This document shows, piece by piece, positions 1 through 9,009 of a DNA stretch of 64,000 nt. A model generated the notes under the pieces. That model searched no databases and had not been told where the DNA came from. It saw only the letters and a list, made by a program, of their open reading frames with translations. Made by a program: the position numbers and the translations under genes. The stretch lies in the NCBI RefSeq assembly GCF_036416795.1, contig NZ_CP143867.1:5138001-5202000 (forward strand), written 5' to 3'. Origin of the DNA: Bacteroides sp. MSB163. GTDB lineage: Bacteria; Bacteroidota; Bacteroidia; Bacteroidales; Bacteroidaceae. Every line of letters starts with the position of its first letter. The first letter of the stretch is position 1.

Positions 1-1842
1 AACATTACCTTCCGTCAGTTCCTTATAGGCTTTCTTTACCCGTTCCCTATCTTCTTTACAGATTTTGGCAAAATATTGGTAATCGGGTACGGAAAGCTGA
101 TCTTCGTTCATCATGCTATCGTCATGGCTAAGCTCCACCGGACGGTTCACATCACAGAGCATGGTACCCTTCTCCAGGTCCCATTTCCAGGGAACGATAT
201 TCGCAACATCCAGCGACATTGACAATTTGTGATTAGCGGAACGCAACATCTGTTGTGTCTCGGCCAGTTCGGTATTGTCTACGCAGAAAACATCAATGAA
301 TCCCTTATGCTTGGAGGGCGTCAGAATCACATTGAAATAATTACCTATATTTTCGTAATAGTATTGATAAGAAAGTTCCTTTTGAGTGGAAGTAACCATG
401 CTATAGAGGTGGCACATCCTTTCAAAACCTTTAGGATCCGCCTCACTTCCTTTTTTGCCGATAACCTCACCCATGGATTTGAAGTATTTCTCAAAACGTG
501 GATTGGCTTCCACTGTGATATAGTCCACAATCTTTCCCGCAGAGTCGTAAATCAGTTTCTGTTTCAAATAAACGATAGGCATATTCTCAAACAAACTGTG
601 ATAACTGGTCATCAGTCTGATCTGTTCTTCCTGCTTTTTTCTTGCTCTGGACAGCCACCCCATCCGCAGCCACATAAACAAGAGCATGATGACTACAATG
701 GCAATTATGACGCTATATTTATGTTGCTCCCAGAAAGAGGGCGGCATCATATAAAAAACTGAATTGGGAGGACACAAACCAGGCGACAATCCGGCTTCCA
801 TAAGATCGTAATAGTTGAACATGGGAGTAGGCATACCACAGTCTACGATACGGGCTCCTTTCTCGTTGACACCGGATAAAACACCGTTGGTGATCTCAAC
901 CACTTTTCTTCCAACAGTTTTTTCATCAAAGAAATAGCCGCCTACCAGACCGTTCCGCTGCAATCCGGTATTATCTAATGAGAAGATAGGTGAAGAGGAA
1001 TAATAGCTCAGAATTCTGGAAATATTATTGGTTAATACGACATTCCCTTTTTGAGTATCCTGATACCATGAGCAAAAGAGAACTCCGCTGTTTGCCTCTG
1101 CATGGCTCAATGAATCCGCCAATGCATCGGTAGTCATTACCCCGGCAACATAATCCTTTATTTCAAGTTCGGGAAAGTCCTTGCTCACAATCTCTTTCAA
1201 ATCCGAACGGAATTGGGCACTTATATACCGGGCATCCGACAGAAATATCAACTCATCCATTTCAGGCATCAAATCCTGCATCAGCGAAACTGTTTCTTTG
1301 AGATATGCAGGTACATGGAATACGGTCAGCGACAAATTTCCTTTATAATCTTTCAAGGGAGTTCTCTCTTCTACCGGAATGGCGCGCCTCTCCAGATAAG
1401 CCTCCTGCGGACCAACGTAATCCATCTCCGTACAAAGAATCACAGGGACATCTTTCCATTGTTTTTCTATATCATCTCTCAGCAACCCCCAGGAAGCACT
1501 ACCTAAAAGAATCAGGAGTTTTGGAGAATTGTCTGCATATTTTCCAAAGAGATTTTCTGTATATTCCAATAATTCTTCTGCATTTTGTAAATGCAAAAAT
1601 TGACTGCCCATGTGCTCCACATCCACTACATAAGGAGAATTTTTATGCTGATAAGAATTATAAATAGGGATAATGAAGTCGTTACTCCACCGGGAAGATC
1701 CACTGTATGCGTTAAGAATCAATATTCTACCTTCATTCCCTGGTTTAAATACTGAAGAGATTTCGCCAAATACATTAACAGTATTTAAAAGAAAGACAAC
1801 TAATATAATAAACACTCTGATTATTATTTGCAAATATTTCAT
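1..1842 (-). CDS. PAS-domain membrane sensor, probable (hybrid) histidine kinase; 3' end beyond window
   Basis: The frame is open from an ATG at 1842 to the left edge, 614 codons without a stop, so the C-terminus is missing. Residues 1-27 form a signal peptide or anchor rich in I, L, V and F. About 30-365 form a periplasmic region resembling ABC-transporter substrate-binding-like sensors, with the stretches RILILNAYSG and LLILLGSASWGLL. One membrane helix lies near 372-392, followed by a charged linker. A PAS domain follows at about 405-510 (SLFENMPIVYLK) and a second PAS-like segment from about 535 (VPWKWDLEKGTM). This layout is typical of Bacteroides sensor kinases, but the HisKA and HATPase domains would lie off the window, so the kinase call is inferred. 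The next gene upstream is the divergent sbcD. Confidence 0.75.
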   Translation of the reverse strand, partial: MKYLQIIIRVFIILVVFLLNTVNVFGEISSVFKPGNEGRILILNAYSGSSRWSNDFIIPIYNSYQHKNSPYVVDVEHMGSQFLHLQNAEELLEYTENLFGKYADNSPKLLILLGSASWGLLRDDIEKQWKDVPVILCTEMDYVGPQEAYLERRAIPVEERTPLKDYKGNLSLTVFHVPAYLKETVSLMQDLMPEMDELIFLSDARYISAQFRSDLKEIVSKDFPELEIKDYVAGVMTTDALADSLSHAEANSGVLFCSWYQDTQKGNVVLTNNISRILSYYSSSPIFSLDNTGLQRNGLVGGYFFDEKTVGRKVVEITNGVLSGVNEKGARIVDCGMPTPMFNYYDLMEAGLSPGLCPPNSVFYMMPPSFWEQHKYSVIIAIVVIMLLFMWLRMGWLSRARKKQEEQIRLMTSYHSLFENMPIVYLKQKLIYDSAGKIVDYITVEANPRFEKYFKSMGEVIGKKGSEADPKGFERMCHLYSMVTSTQKELSYQYYYENIGNYFNVILTPSKHKGFIDVFCVDNTELAETQQMLRSANHKLSMSLDVANIVPWKWDLEKGTMLCDVNRPVELSHDDSMMNEDQLSVPDYQYFAKICKEDRERVKKAYKELTEGNV

Positions 1843-1983
1843 CTAAGTTATAGTTTGCTCTATAAGTGTATCCATTCTTTACCGCATAAGGAATCAAAGG
1901 TCTACATTACAGAAAAATTATAGTGCAAAACTAATTAAAAATCAGACAATTCCCAGCTTTTAGAAAAGAGATTTTTAAAGAGG

Positions 1984-2015
1984 ATTGCGTATCTTCCATA
2001 TTCTGCGTACTTTTG
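1984..2015 (+). promoter_or_regulatory. Bacteroides-type promoter for sbcD
   Basis: ATTG at 1984-1987 stands 20 bp upstream of TACTTTTG at 2008-2015, matching the Bacteroides sigma factor pattern TTTG/TAnnTTTG. Transcription would start near 2022, which excludes the in-frame TTG at 2013 as a start because it lies inside the -7 box. Confidence 0.65.
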
Positions 2016-2036
2016 AAAGCATTAAACAGAAGAATC

Positions 2037-3254
2037 ATGAAAATACTTCATACCAGCGACTGGCACTTGGGGCATACATTATATAATTATGACCGCAGCC
2101 ACGAGCAACAAGCATTTTTGCAACAACTAACCCGCATTGTAGCAGAAGAAATGCCGGATGCTATGGTAGTGAGCGGAGACATCTATCACTACTCCACCCC
2201 ATCGGCAGCCACCCAAAAGATGTACACGGATGGTATGCTCGAAATTCACAGAGCATGTCCCGGAATGACGATTGTGGTAACTGCCGGAAACCACGACAGC
2301 AGTTCTAAACTGGAAATAGACAGCAGTCTATGGAACCATTTTGGCGTGAAAGTCGTAGGAAACATCGAACGCACCCGGGAAGAGGTGAATCTGGAAAAAC
2401 ATATCGTGGAAGTAAGAGACAAAGAAACAATACTGAAAGGATATATCATTGCCGTCCCCCACGTCTATCCACAGAATTTCCCGATGCTGGACACTGAAAC
2501 ACCACGTGAAGAACGGCAGGCACGCTTCTTCCAGGCATTGCTGGACGAAGTAGGAAAAATAAATACGGAAGGATTGCCTGTTGTATTAATGGCACACCTC
2601 TCCATAGAAGGCAGCGACCGGACGGGGCATGACGAAACTGTGGGCGGAATAGAATACGTTCCCATCAGTTCGATGGGCGAAGGATACGATTATCTGGCAC
2701 TCGGACACATTCATTGCCCGCAGAACATCAAAGGAAGCGGACGGCATGCACGCTATTGCGGTACCCCCCTACCCGTCAGTTTCGACGAAGCTTATCCGCA
2801 CTCCGTATCTATCGTTGAAATGAAAGGATGGGAAGAGCCACAGATAAGAACTATAGAAATAGAAAATCCAACGCCACTCATCACCCTCCCCAAAGAACCG
2901 GTCGTCTTCGAAGAAGCCATAAAGCTATTGGAAGAATATCCGGATGACAAACCGGCTTATATCCGCCTGAATGTTCTGATAAAAGATTATCTGGCACCCG
3001 ATTGCAATGAACGGGCATCGAATGCTGTAAAAGGAAAAAACTGTAAATACTGCTATATCAAGCCCAACCGCGAAAAACGGACTTCAGACGATGTAGCCCG
3101 GCACATCTCCATTCAGGAAATACAGGAAATGTCTCCGCTGGAAATAGCCAGACTTTATTATCAGGAGGCAGAAGGAGAAGAGATGGACGAAGAACTCTGC
3201 GAACTGATGAGCAGTGTCGTGCAAAAAGTAAGAGAAAAGAACAATCTGCGCTAA
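2037..3254 (+). CDS. sbcD: Exonuclease SbcCD, nuclease subunit SbcD
   Basis: This is the metallophosphoesterase subunit of the SbcCD (Mre11-Rad50-type) complex, which cleaves DNA hairpins and processes double-strand ends. Phosphoesterase motifs are in order: TSDWHLGH at residues 6-13, VSGDIYH (GD), TAGNHD (GNHD) and LALGHIH (GH-x-H). These residues bind two metal ions. The ATG at 2037 is chosen because the protein then begins MKILHTSDWHLGH, the usual family start. That gives 405 aa. The C-terminal cap region is family-like but contains a short Cys-containing insert (GKNCKYCYI). sbcC starts 22 bp downstream, so the two are co-transcribed. Confidence 0.95.
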   Translation: MKILHTSDWHLGHTLYNYDRSHEQQAFLQQLTRIVAEEMPDAMVVSGDIYHYSTPSAATQKMYTDGMLEIHRACPGMTIVVTAGNHDSSSKLEIDSSLWNHFGVKVVGNIERTREEVNLEKHIVEVRDKETILKGYIIAVPHVYPQNFPMLDTETPREERQARFFQALLDEVGKINTEGLPVVLMAHLSIEGSDRTGHDETVGGIEYVPISSMGEGYDYLALGHIHCPQNIKGSGRHARYCGTPLPVSFDEAYPHSVSIVEMKGWEEPQIRTIEIENPTPLITLPKEPVVFEEAIKLLEEYPDDKPAYIRLNVLIKDYLAPDCNERASNAVKGKNCKYCYIKPNREKRTSDDVARHISIQEIQEMSPLEIARLYYQEAEGEEMDEELCELMSSVVQKVREKNNLR

Positions 3255-3276
3255 TCCGTGTAATCTGTGGTGAACT

Positions 3277-6200
3277 ATGAAACTTCAAAAACTGACTATA
3301 AAGAACCTGGCATCCATAGAAGATGCTGTCATTGATTTTGAGAACGGACCTTTGAGTGAAGAATCCCTGTTCCTGATCTGTGGTGAAACAGGTGCCGGCA
3401 AAACGACATTACTCGATGCCATTTGTCTGGCACTCTACAACGAAACGCCTCGAATGGAACGTGCGGAAAATGAAAAGTACCGGGATGTAGGACAAATGTT
3501 TTCTTCTAAAAAAGAAGATGTGGCAATAAACGACAGCCGCCAACTGATGCGCCGGAATACCAATGAAGCTTGGACAGAACTGGAATTTATCGGTTCAAAT
3601 GAAATACCTTACACCGCTAAATGGTATGTGGCCCGTGCACATCGGAAAGCATCCGGTGCCATTCAGGATGCAAAGTGGACCTTGGAGAACCGTAAAGCCA
3701 ACCTCCAGATCACCAAGAAAAACGAAATCAAGGCGGAAATACAAAAGGCCGTAGGACTAAACTTCGAGCAATTCTGCCGTACCACCCTGTTGGCTCAAGG
3801 AGATTTCACTAAATTCCTTCAAAGCAAAGAAAGTGAAAAATCGGATATTCTGGAAAAACTGACAGGTACCGGAATTTATTCTGAAATAGGTGCAGGAATT
3901 TATGCCATAACGAAAGAAAAACGCATAGACTATGAGAATCAGAACCGGAAACTGGAAGGAATCCATGTGCTGACTGAAGAAGAAATGGCCGGAATTAACG
4001 AAACAATAGCTGCGTTAAGTACCGAGATCAACGGAAATACCGGGCAAAAGAACATAGCGGCACTGAAACGTGACTGGCTGAAAAGAAATACTGAACTCAC
4101 CCTTACTCAAGAAAGCCAACAGAGAATCTGGGAAGTGAAGAAAGAACTGTTGCAATCGGATGACTTCCGGCAGAAAGAGCTACTGATAAAGGATTGGAAT
4201 CACACTGCGGATGCCCGCAATTGGCTCTCCTCTTTCAAACAGCAACAGCGGCAACAAGAAATCAATGCCGAACAAACCAAAAGTTTGAAGCAGAATTTCA
4301 TCCGTCTCAGCAGTGGCTGCATTTGGCTGAAGGAAAACATGAAAGAGCAACAGGCAAAACTAATCCTTGCTGAAGAATATCTGCAAACTCATGCCCCGTT
4401 CCTGCCCATGTTCGAACAGAGCCAGTCTATCATCACCGATTTGAATGCGGTGCTCTCCTCCCATTCCCGTATCTCCATTTACGAGAAACAGATAGCGGAA
4501 TTGACCCGGCAACAACCTGCCCAAGAGCAGGAACGCACAAATAAAGAGAATGACTTCAATCTGAAAAACAAAGAGAATCAGATTAAGCAACAGGAAATAA
4601 ACCAACTGAATGTGCAGCTTGACTCCATGAACCGGAGCGCCTTGCAAGAAAAGAAGAGTACATTGGAGATTATCAAGGAGAATTTGCAGAAAGCTCAAAA
4701 TGCTCTGATAGTATTGGAAGAAAAGAAGACATCTCTTGCCACTGCCGAGGAAAACGAGAAATCACTGGAAACGAAACTGCAAACCGGCAAGAACCAGCAT
4801 GAGAAACTTAAAAACGAATTCAACACCCAAAAGAAAGCATACGATGGCCTTAAAGAGCTTTATGACAAACAAAAAGAGGCTGTGGAGGAATGGGCTAAAG
4901 AAGCCCGTGCCCGTCTATCTATAGGAGATATGTGTCCGGTATGCGGCCAGAAGATAGAGGCGCTCAGCAAGGACGAAGATTTTCAGTCGATGCTTGCCCC
5001 TATCCGGCAATCGCTGGAAGTAAAAGAGAAAGAATACAAGGAAGCGGAACAAGCTTTAAACAGTAACCGGGCAGAAGTCAAAACCTATGAAAATATGATA
5101 GCAAGCAGCCGTCTGGCAACAGAAAAAGCGCGGAAAGTTCATGATACTGCCCGAACGGAAGCAGAAGAGAAATGTGGTCGGTGCTCTATTCCAAGTATCT
5201 CCGACAATACCAAAGAAATACTGGAAAAGTTGTTTCAAGAGAATAAACAGAATCTGGAGAATGTCAGTACCCAACTGAATGAAATACAAACCCTCTCCAA
5301 CCATATCTCCCGGCTGCAACATCTGAAAGACGAGTACCAGAAAGCAGTGGAAGCTGCCCGTAAGGCATTTGATACTGCCGACAAGAATCTGACAAAGCTG
5401 AAAAACGATATCACCAATAAACATTCACTGGCGGAAAGTGAAAAAGATATTGTCCGTACTACGCTGGAACGCGTCAGCCCACTGATTCTTTGGGAAGGTT
5501 GGCAAACCGAGTGGCAGACCTCCCCTACCGCTTTTATCGAACGCCTACAGAAATCCGCAGGGCATTATAAACTTGCACAGAACAGACAAGCGGAATTAAA
5601 AGCTACCATCGCCCTCATCGATAAAGAACTGAGCAGCATATCCGCCACCCAAGAACTGATCTGCACAGCTTTCCCCGAATGGAGGGATCTTCCGGCAAAG
5701 GAAAAAATGGAAATCAAGAATCTGGGAATGGCCTGGAATACGCTGAATTCTGAAGCCGGCGGACTGAAACAGAACATCCTGTCTGTCCGGAAGAATCTCG
5801 ATGAGCTACAAACCAACCTGACAGCATTCTATACCACATATCCGGATATGGACGAAGCACGCCTCATCGCCCTTTCCTCCTACTCCAACGAGCAAATAGA
5901 ATATCTGCGCAGCGGACAACAGAAGATTAGAGAAGAAGAAGTGGCAGCACAGACAGCCTTCAGACTCACAACCGGACAACTGGAAGAACACCAAAGTAAG
6001 AAGCCGGAAATGGAGGAAGAAGAAGCCCTCGAAAGTCTGGATAGCCTTATCACTGCTTTGGATGAAAAGATCACAGCAGGCAATCAGACCCTCTTACGAC
6101 TGAAAATCCAATTGGAAGAGAATGAGAAAAACATTGCCCGGATAAAAGATGAGAAGAAACGTGCAGACGAGTTGCGGGAAGTTTACCTGAAATGGGATCG

Positions 6201-6696
6201 CCTTTGCCACCACTTTGGTGACGAGAAAGGAAAGAACTTCCGGAACATTGCCCAAAGTTTTGTACTGAAAGAATTGCTCAATGGAGCAAACTTCTACCTG
6301 CAACGCCTGACCGAACGTTACGAATTGGAATGTCAGGCGGGTTCGCTCACCATTCTGTTGCGTGATTTCTATCAGGGAGGTGCGGCACGTCCGGCCTGTA
6401 CACTGTCCGGTGGAGAGAGTTTCCTGGTTTCCTTGTCATTGGCACTTGGTCTGTCTTCACTCAGCCGGCATAGCCTGTCGGTAGATACATTGTTCATTGA
6501 TGAAGGTTTCGGAACCTTGAGCAGTGATTATCTGAACACAGTAATGGACACACTGGAGAAACTACACCAGATGGGCGGCAAGAAAGTGGGTATCATCAGC
6601 CATGTAGAAGGGCTGCGCGAGCGGATCAAGACCCAGATACAGGTGAAGCGAATTGATAATTCGAGAAGTGAAATCACAACAGTGAGGACACTATAA
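3277..6696 (+). CDS. sbcC: Exonuclease SbcCD, ATPase subunit SbcC
   Basis: This is an SMC/Rad50-like ATPase of 1139 aa that partners SbcD. The N-terminal half-ATPase has Walker A GETGAGKTT near residue 36. Two long coiled-coil arms rich in E, K and Q flank a zinc-hook CPVC, with Cys553 and Cys556. The C-terminal half has the ABC signature LSGGES from residue 1043 and Walker B with D1075-E1076. Length and architecture match bacterial SbcC. It follows sbcD directly, and the next gene, map, has its own promoter-like sequence, so the sbcDC operon probably ends here. Confidence 0.95.
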   Translation: MKLQKLTIKNLASIEDAVIDFENGPLSEESLFLICGETGAGKTTLLDAICLALYNETPRMERAENEKYRDVGQMFSSKKEDVAINDSRQLMRRNTNEAWTELEFIGSNEIPYTAKWYVARAHRKASGAIQDAKWTLENRKANLQITKKNEIKAEIQKAVGLNFEQFCRTTLLAQGDFTKFLQSKESEKSDILEKLTGTGIYSEIGAGIYAITKEKRIDYENQNRKLEGIHVLTEEEMAGINETIAALSTEINGNTGQKNIAALKRDWLKRNTELTLTQESQQRIWEVKKELLQSDDFRQKELLIKDWNHTADARNWLSSFKQQQRQQEINAEQTKSLKQNFIRLSSGCIWLKENMKEQQAKLILAEEYLQTHAPFLPMFEQSQSIITDLNAVLSSHSRISIYEKQIAELTRQQPAQEQERTNKENDFNLKNKENQIKQQEINQLNVQLDSMNRSALQEKKSTLEIIKENLQKAQNALIVLEEKKTSLATAEENEKSLETKLQTGKNQHEKLKNEFNTQKKAYDGLKELYDKQKEAVEEWAKEARARLSIGDMCPVCGQKIEALSKDEDFQSMLAPIRQSLEVKEKEYKEAEQALNSNRAEVKTYENMIASSRLATEKARKVHDTARTEAEEKCGRCSIPSISDNTKEILEKLFQENKQNLENVSTQLNEIQTLSNHISRLQHLKDEYQKAVEAARKAFDTADKNLTKLKNDITNKHSLAESEKDIVRTTLERVSPLILWEGWQTEWQTSPTAFIERLQKSAGHYKLAQNRQAELKATIALIDKELSSISATQELICTAFPEWRDLPAKEKMEIKNLGMAWNTLNSEAGGLKQNILSVRKNLDELQTNLTAFYTTYPDMDEARLIALSSYSNEQIEYLRSGQQKIREEEVAAQTAFRLTTGQLEEHQSKKPEMEEEEALESLDSLITALDEKITAGNQTLLRLKIQLEENEKNIARIKDEKKRADELREVYLKWDRLCHHFGDEKGKNFRNIAQSFVLKELLNGANFYLQRLTERYELECQAGSLTILLRDFYQGGAARPACTLSGGESFLVSLSLALGLSSLSRHSLSVDTLFIDEGFGTLSSDYLNTVMDTLEKLHQMGGKKVGIISHVEGLRERIKTQIQVKRIDNSRSEITTVRTL

Positions 6697-6707
6697 ATAT
6701 TATTGTG

Positions 6708-6715
6708 TACTTTTG
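6708..6715 (+). promoter_or_regulatory. Probable -7 element for map
   Basis: TACTTTTG matches TAnnTTTG and lies 25 bp before the map start codon. I see no clear -33 TTTG at the right spacing, so only the -7 half is supported. Confidence 0.45.
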
Positions 6716-6740
6716 CAGCAACTATTAATAGAAAAAGACA

Positions 6741-7595
6741 ATGAAGAAGTTCATAAAAGGAGTCCGGTTTGCTCCTAAAAACTATTCCGACGAAGTAGAA
6801 GCGAAGATTCAACATTATAAAAAGGAAGGTTATAAACTACCGTCGCGCCACTTATTGCGCACCGAAGAACAATTGGCGGGTATCCGCGAAAGTGCCAAAA
6901 TCAACACCGCGCTGCTGGATTATATTTCCGCAAACATCCGCGAAGGAATGTCCACTGCGGAAATTGACCACATGGTCTATGAGTTTACAACGGATCATGA
7001 TGCAATACCTGCCCCTTTCATGTACGAAGGTTTCCCCAAAAGTGTATGTACAAGTATCAATGACGTGGTATGTCATGGCATCCCAAGCACGAAAGAGTTC
7101 CTGCGTAGCGGAGATATTGTGAATGTGGACGTTTCTACCATTTATAAAGGATATTTCTCGGATGCGTCACGAATGTATATGATTGGAGAAGTGAAACCGG
7201 AAATGCAACGCCTGGTACAGGTGGCAAAGGAATGCCGTGACATAGGCGTACAGACGGCACAGCCGTGGGCACGGCTTGGAGACGTCGGTGCAGCCATTCA
7301 GGAACATGCGGAGAAAAACGGATACAGTGTAGTACGCGACCTGTGCGGACACGGCGTAGGAATTAAGTTCCATGAAGAACCGGACGTTGAGCACTTCGGC
7401 AAACGCGGTACAGGTATGCTTATCGTTCCGGGAATGACATTCACCATCGAACCGATGATAAATATGGGAACCTACGAAGTCTTCATTGATGAAGCCGACG
7501 GATGGACCGTCTGCACAGACGACGGACTGCCATCGGCACAATGGGAAAGTATGCTTCTGATTACCGAAAACGGCAACGAGATATTGACTGAATAA
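6741..7595 (+). CDS. map: Methionine aminopeptidase, type I
   Basis: The enzyme removes the initiator methionine from nascent cytosolic proteins. The five metal ligands of the pita-bread fold are visible: Asp in VNVDVST, Asp in FSDASRM, His in LCGHGVG, Glu in FTIEPM and Glu in QWESML. The protein is 284 aa, slightly longer than the minimal type I enzyme because of a basic N-terminal extension of about 40 residues (KKFIKGVRFAPKNY) that is common in Bacteroidetes. rmuC begins 2 bp after the stop codon, so the two genes are probably one transcript. Confidence 0.93.
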   Translation: MKKFIKGVRFAPKNYSDEVEAKIQHYKKEGYKLPSRHLLRTEEQLAGIRESAKINTALLDYISANIREGMSTAEIDHMVYEFTTDHDAIPAPFMYEGFPKSVCTSINDVVCHGIPSTKEFLRSGDIVNVDVSTIYKGYFSDASRMYMIGEVKPEMQRLVQVAKECRDIGVQTAQPWARLGDVGAAIQEHAEKNGYSVVRDLCGHGVGIKFHEEPDVEHFGKRGTGMLIVPGMTFTIEPMINMGTYEVFIDEADGWTVCTDDGLPSAQWESMLLITENGNEILTE

Positions 7596-7597
7596 GC

Positions 7598-8914
7598 ATG
7601 GATATTGTTTTTCTAATTATCGGTCTTATAGTAGGTGCCGGCGTAGGGTATCTGATAGCCGGACGAAAAAGTGCCGCGTTATCCGCACAACTGCAAGCTA
7701 CCCGCGAACGGGAAGAGCTGCTGAATCGTACGGTAGAAGAACGGATTGCACGTGAGAAAACCATCACAGCCGAGCGCCTGGCGGAGCAGGAAAAATCTTT
7801 CAATCTGAGACTGGCGGAGCAGCAGAAGCAATGGGAAGAACGTCTGAAATTGCAAACTGAAGAAGCGGAAGCCTTGCACAAACGCATGAGCACGGAGTTT
7901 GAGAATCTCTCCAACCGCATTTTCAAAAGCAAGACAGAAGACTTCACCAAGCTGAATTCGGAGCATCTCAGCAATTTACTCCGCCCATTGGGAGAAAACC
8001 TGAAAGATTTCCGGGAAAAGGTGGAACAAGTATATGACAAAGAGTCGAAACAACGTTTCTCGCTGGAAGAACGCATCAAAGATTTGGTAGAACTGAACAA
8101 CCGGATCAGCGAAGATGCCAACAACCTGACTCGTGCGCTAAAAGGTGACTCCAAGATACAGGGCAACTGGGGGGAAATGATACTGGAGCGACTGCTGCAA
8201 GCTTCCGGCCTGATAGAAGGCGAACATTACTTCCGCCAGGAATTCCTGAAAAACGAACAGGGTGAAATGCTGACCAACGAAGAAAGCGGCCAGAGAATGC
8301 AGCCGGATATTATTGTCAGGTACCCGGATGAGCGGGAAATGATTATCGACTCCAAGGTATCCCTGACTGCCTATGCCGCTTACAATTCCGCCGAAAACAA
8401 AGAGGAAGAGGCTCGCTGGCTGAAAGCACATCTGCAATCGGTACGGGCGCATGTGGATGAACTCAGCCAGAAGGATTATTCGCATTATGATGCAAAAGCA
8501 CCGGACTTTGTGATGATGTTTATCCCTACCGAAGCTGCATACCTGACGGCTATCAAAGCGGATACCAATCTATGGGAATACGCCTATAATAAAAAGGTGG
8601 TATTGATGAGTCCTACCAATCTGATCAGTGCGCTCCGCCTTTCCCTCGATCTCTGGAAACGGGAAAATCAAGTGAAGAATGTGCAGGATATTATCAAACG
8701 AGGTACATTGCTTTACGAAAAGATTGCCGGATTTACAGATACATTCCTGCGTATCGGTGACAATTTGAGCGGATTGCAAAGAGATTATGACAAGGCTTAC
8801 AACCAGCTTTCGGATGGCAACGGCAGTGTGGTAAGACAGGCCGAACTGCTGCGTAACATGAGTCTGACTCCTAAAAAACGAATATCAGCAAGGCTACTGC
8901 CCGAAGATACATAA
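7598..8914 (+). CDS. rmuC: DNA recombination protein RmuC
   Basis: RmuC proteins limit DNA inversions and rearrangements and carry a PD-(D/E)XK-like nuclease domain. The protein is 438 aa. Residues 3-22 form a membrane helix with GxxxG-type glycines, and residues 25-180 form a coiled coil. The conserved core follows, with QGNWGEMILERLL, QPDIIVRYPD, IIDSKVSLTAY and FVMMFIPTEAAY. The Asp and the DSK lysine are the expected nuclease-like residues. It is coupled to map and ends just before a strong hairpin at 8934-8969. Confidence 0.93.
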   Translation: MDIVFLIIGLIVGAGVGYLIAGRKSAALSAQLQATREREELLNRTVEERIAREKTITAERLAEQEKSFNLRLAEQQKQWEERLKLQTEEAEALHKRMSTEFENLSNRIFKSKTEDFTKLNSEHLSNLLRPLGENLKDFREKVEQVYDKESKQRFSLEERIKDLVELNNRISEDANNLTRALKGDSKIQGNWGEMILERLLQASGLIEGEHYFRQEFLKNEQGEMLTNEESGQRMQPDIIVRYPDEREMIIDSKVSLTAYAAYNSAENKEEEARWLKAHLQSVRAHVDELSQKDYSHYDAKAPDFVMMFIPTEAAYLTAIKADTNLWEYAYNKKVVLMSPTNLISALRLSLDLWKRENQVKNVQDIIKRGTLLYEKIAGFTDTFLRIGDNLSGLQRDYDKAYNQLSDGNGSVVRQAELLRNMSLTPKKRISARLLPEDT

Positions 8915-8933
8915 GACATACAGCTATAAACTT

Positions 8934-8969
8934 ACAGCCGGCTTGTTGGTTCATGAACAAGCCGGCTGT
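8934..8969. terminator. Bidirectional terminator between rmuC and the M56 peptidase gene
   Basis: A perfect 14-bp inverted repeat (ACAGCCGGCTTGTT at 8934-8947 and its complement at 8956-8969) has an 8-nt loop. It lies between two convergent genes and can serve both strands. Confidence 0.8.
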
Positions 8970-9009
8970 TTCGTTATAATCCGAGTATATGTTTTTATTC
9001 AGTAAAGCA

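Noticed and set aside
229..762. 177-codon plus-strand open frame at the left end
   Set aside because: It lies antisense to a continuous 614-codon frame with signal peptide, membrane helix and PAS domains, which is the convincing gene.
2013..2036. Upstream TTG start for sbcD
   Set aside because: The TTG lies inside the -7 promoter box, so it cannot be in the mRNA; the ATG at 2037 gives the standard SbcD start.
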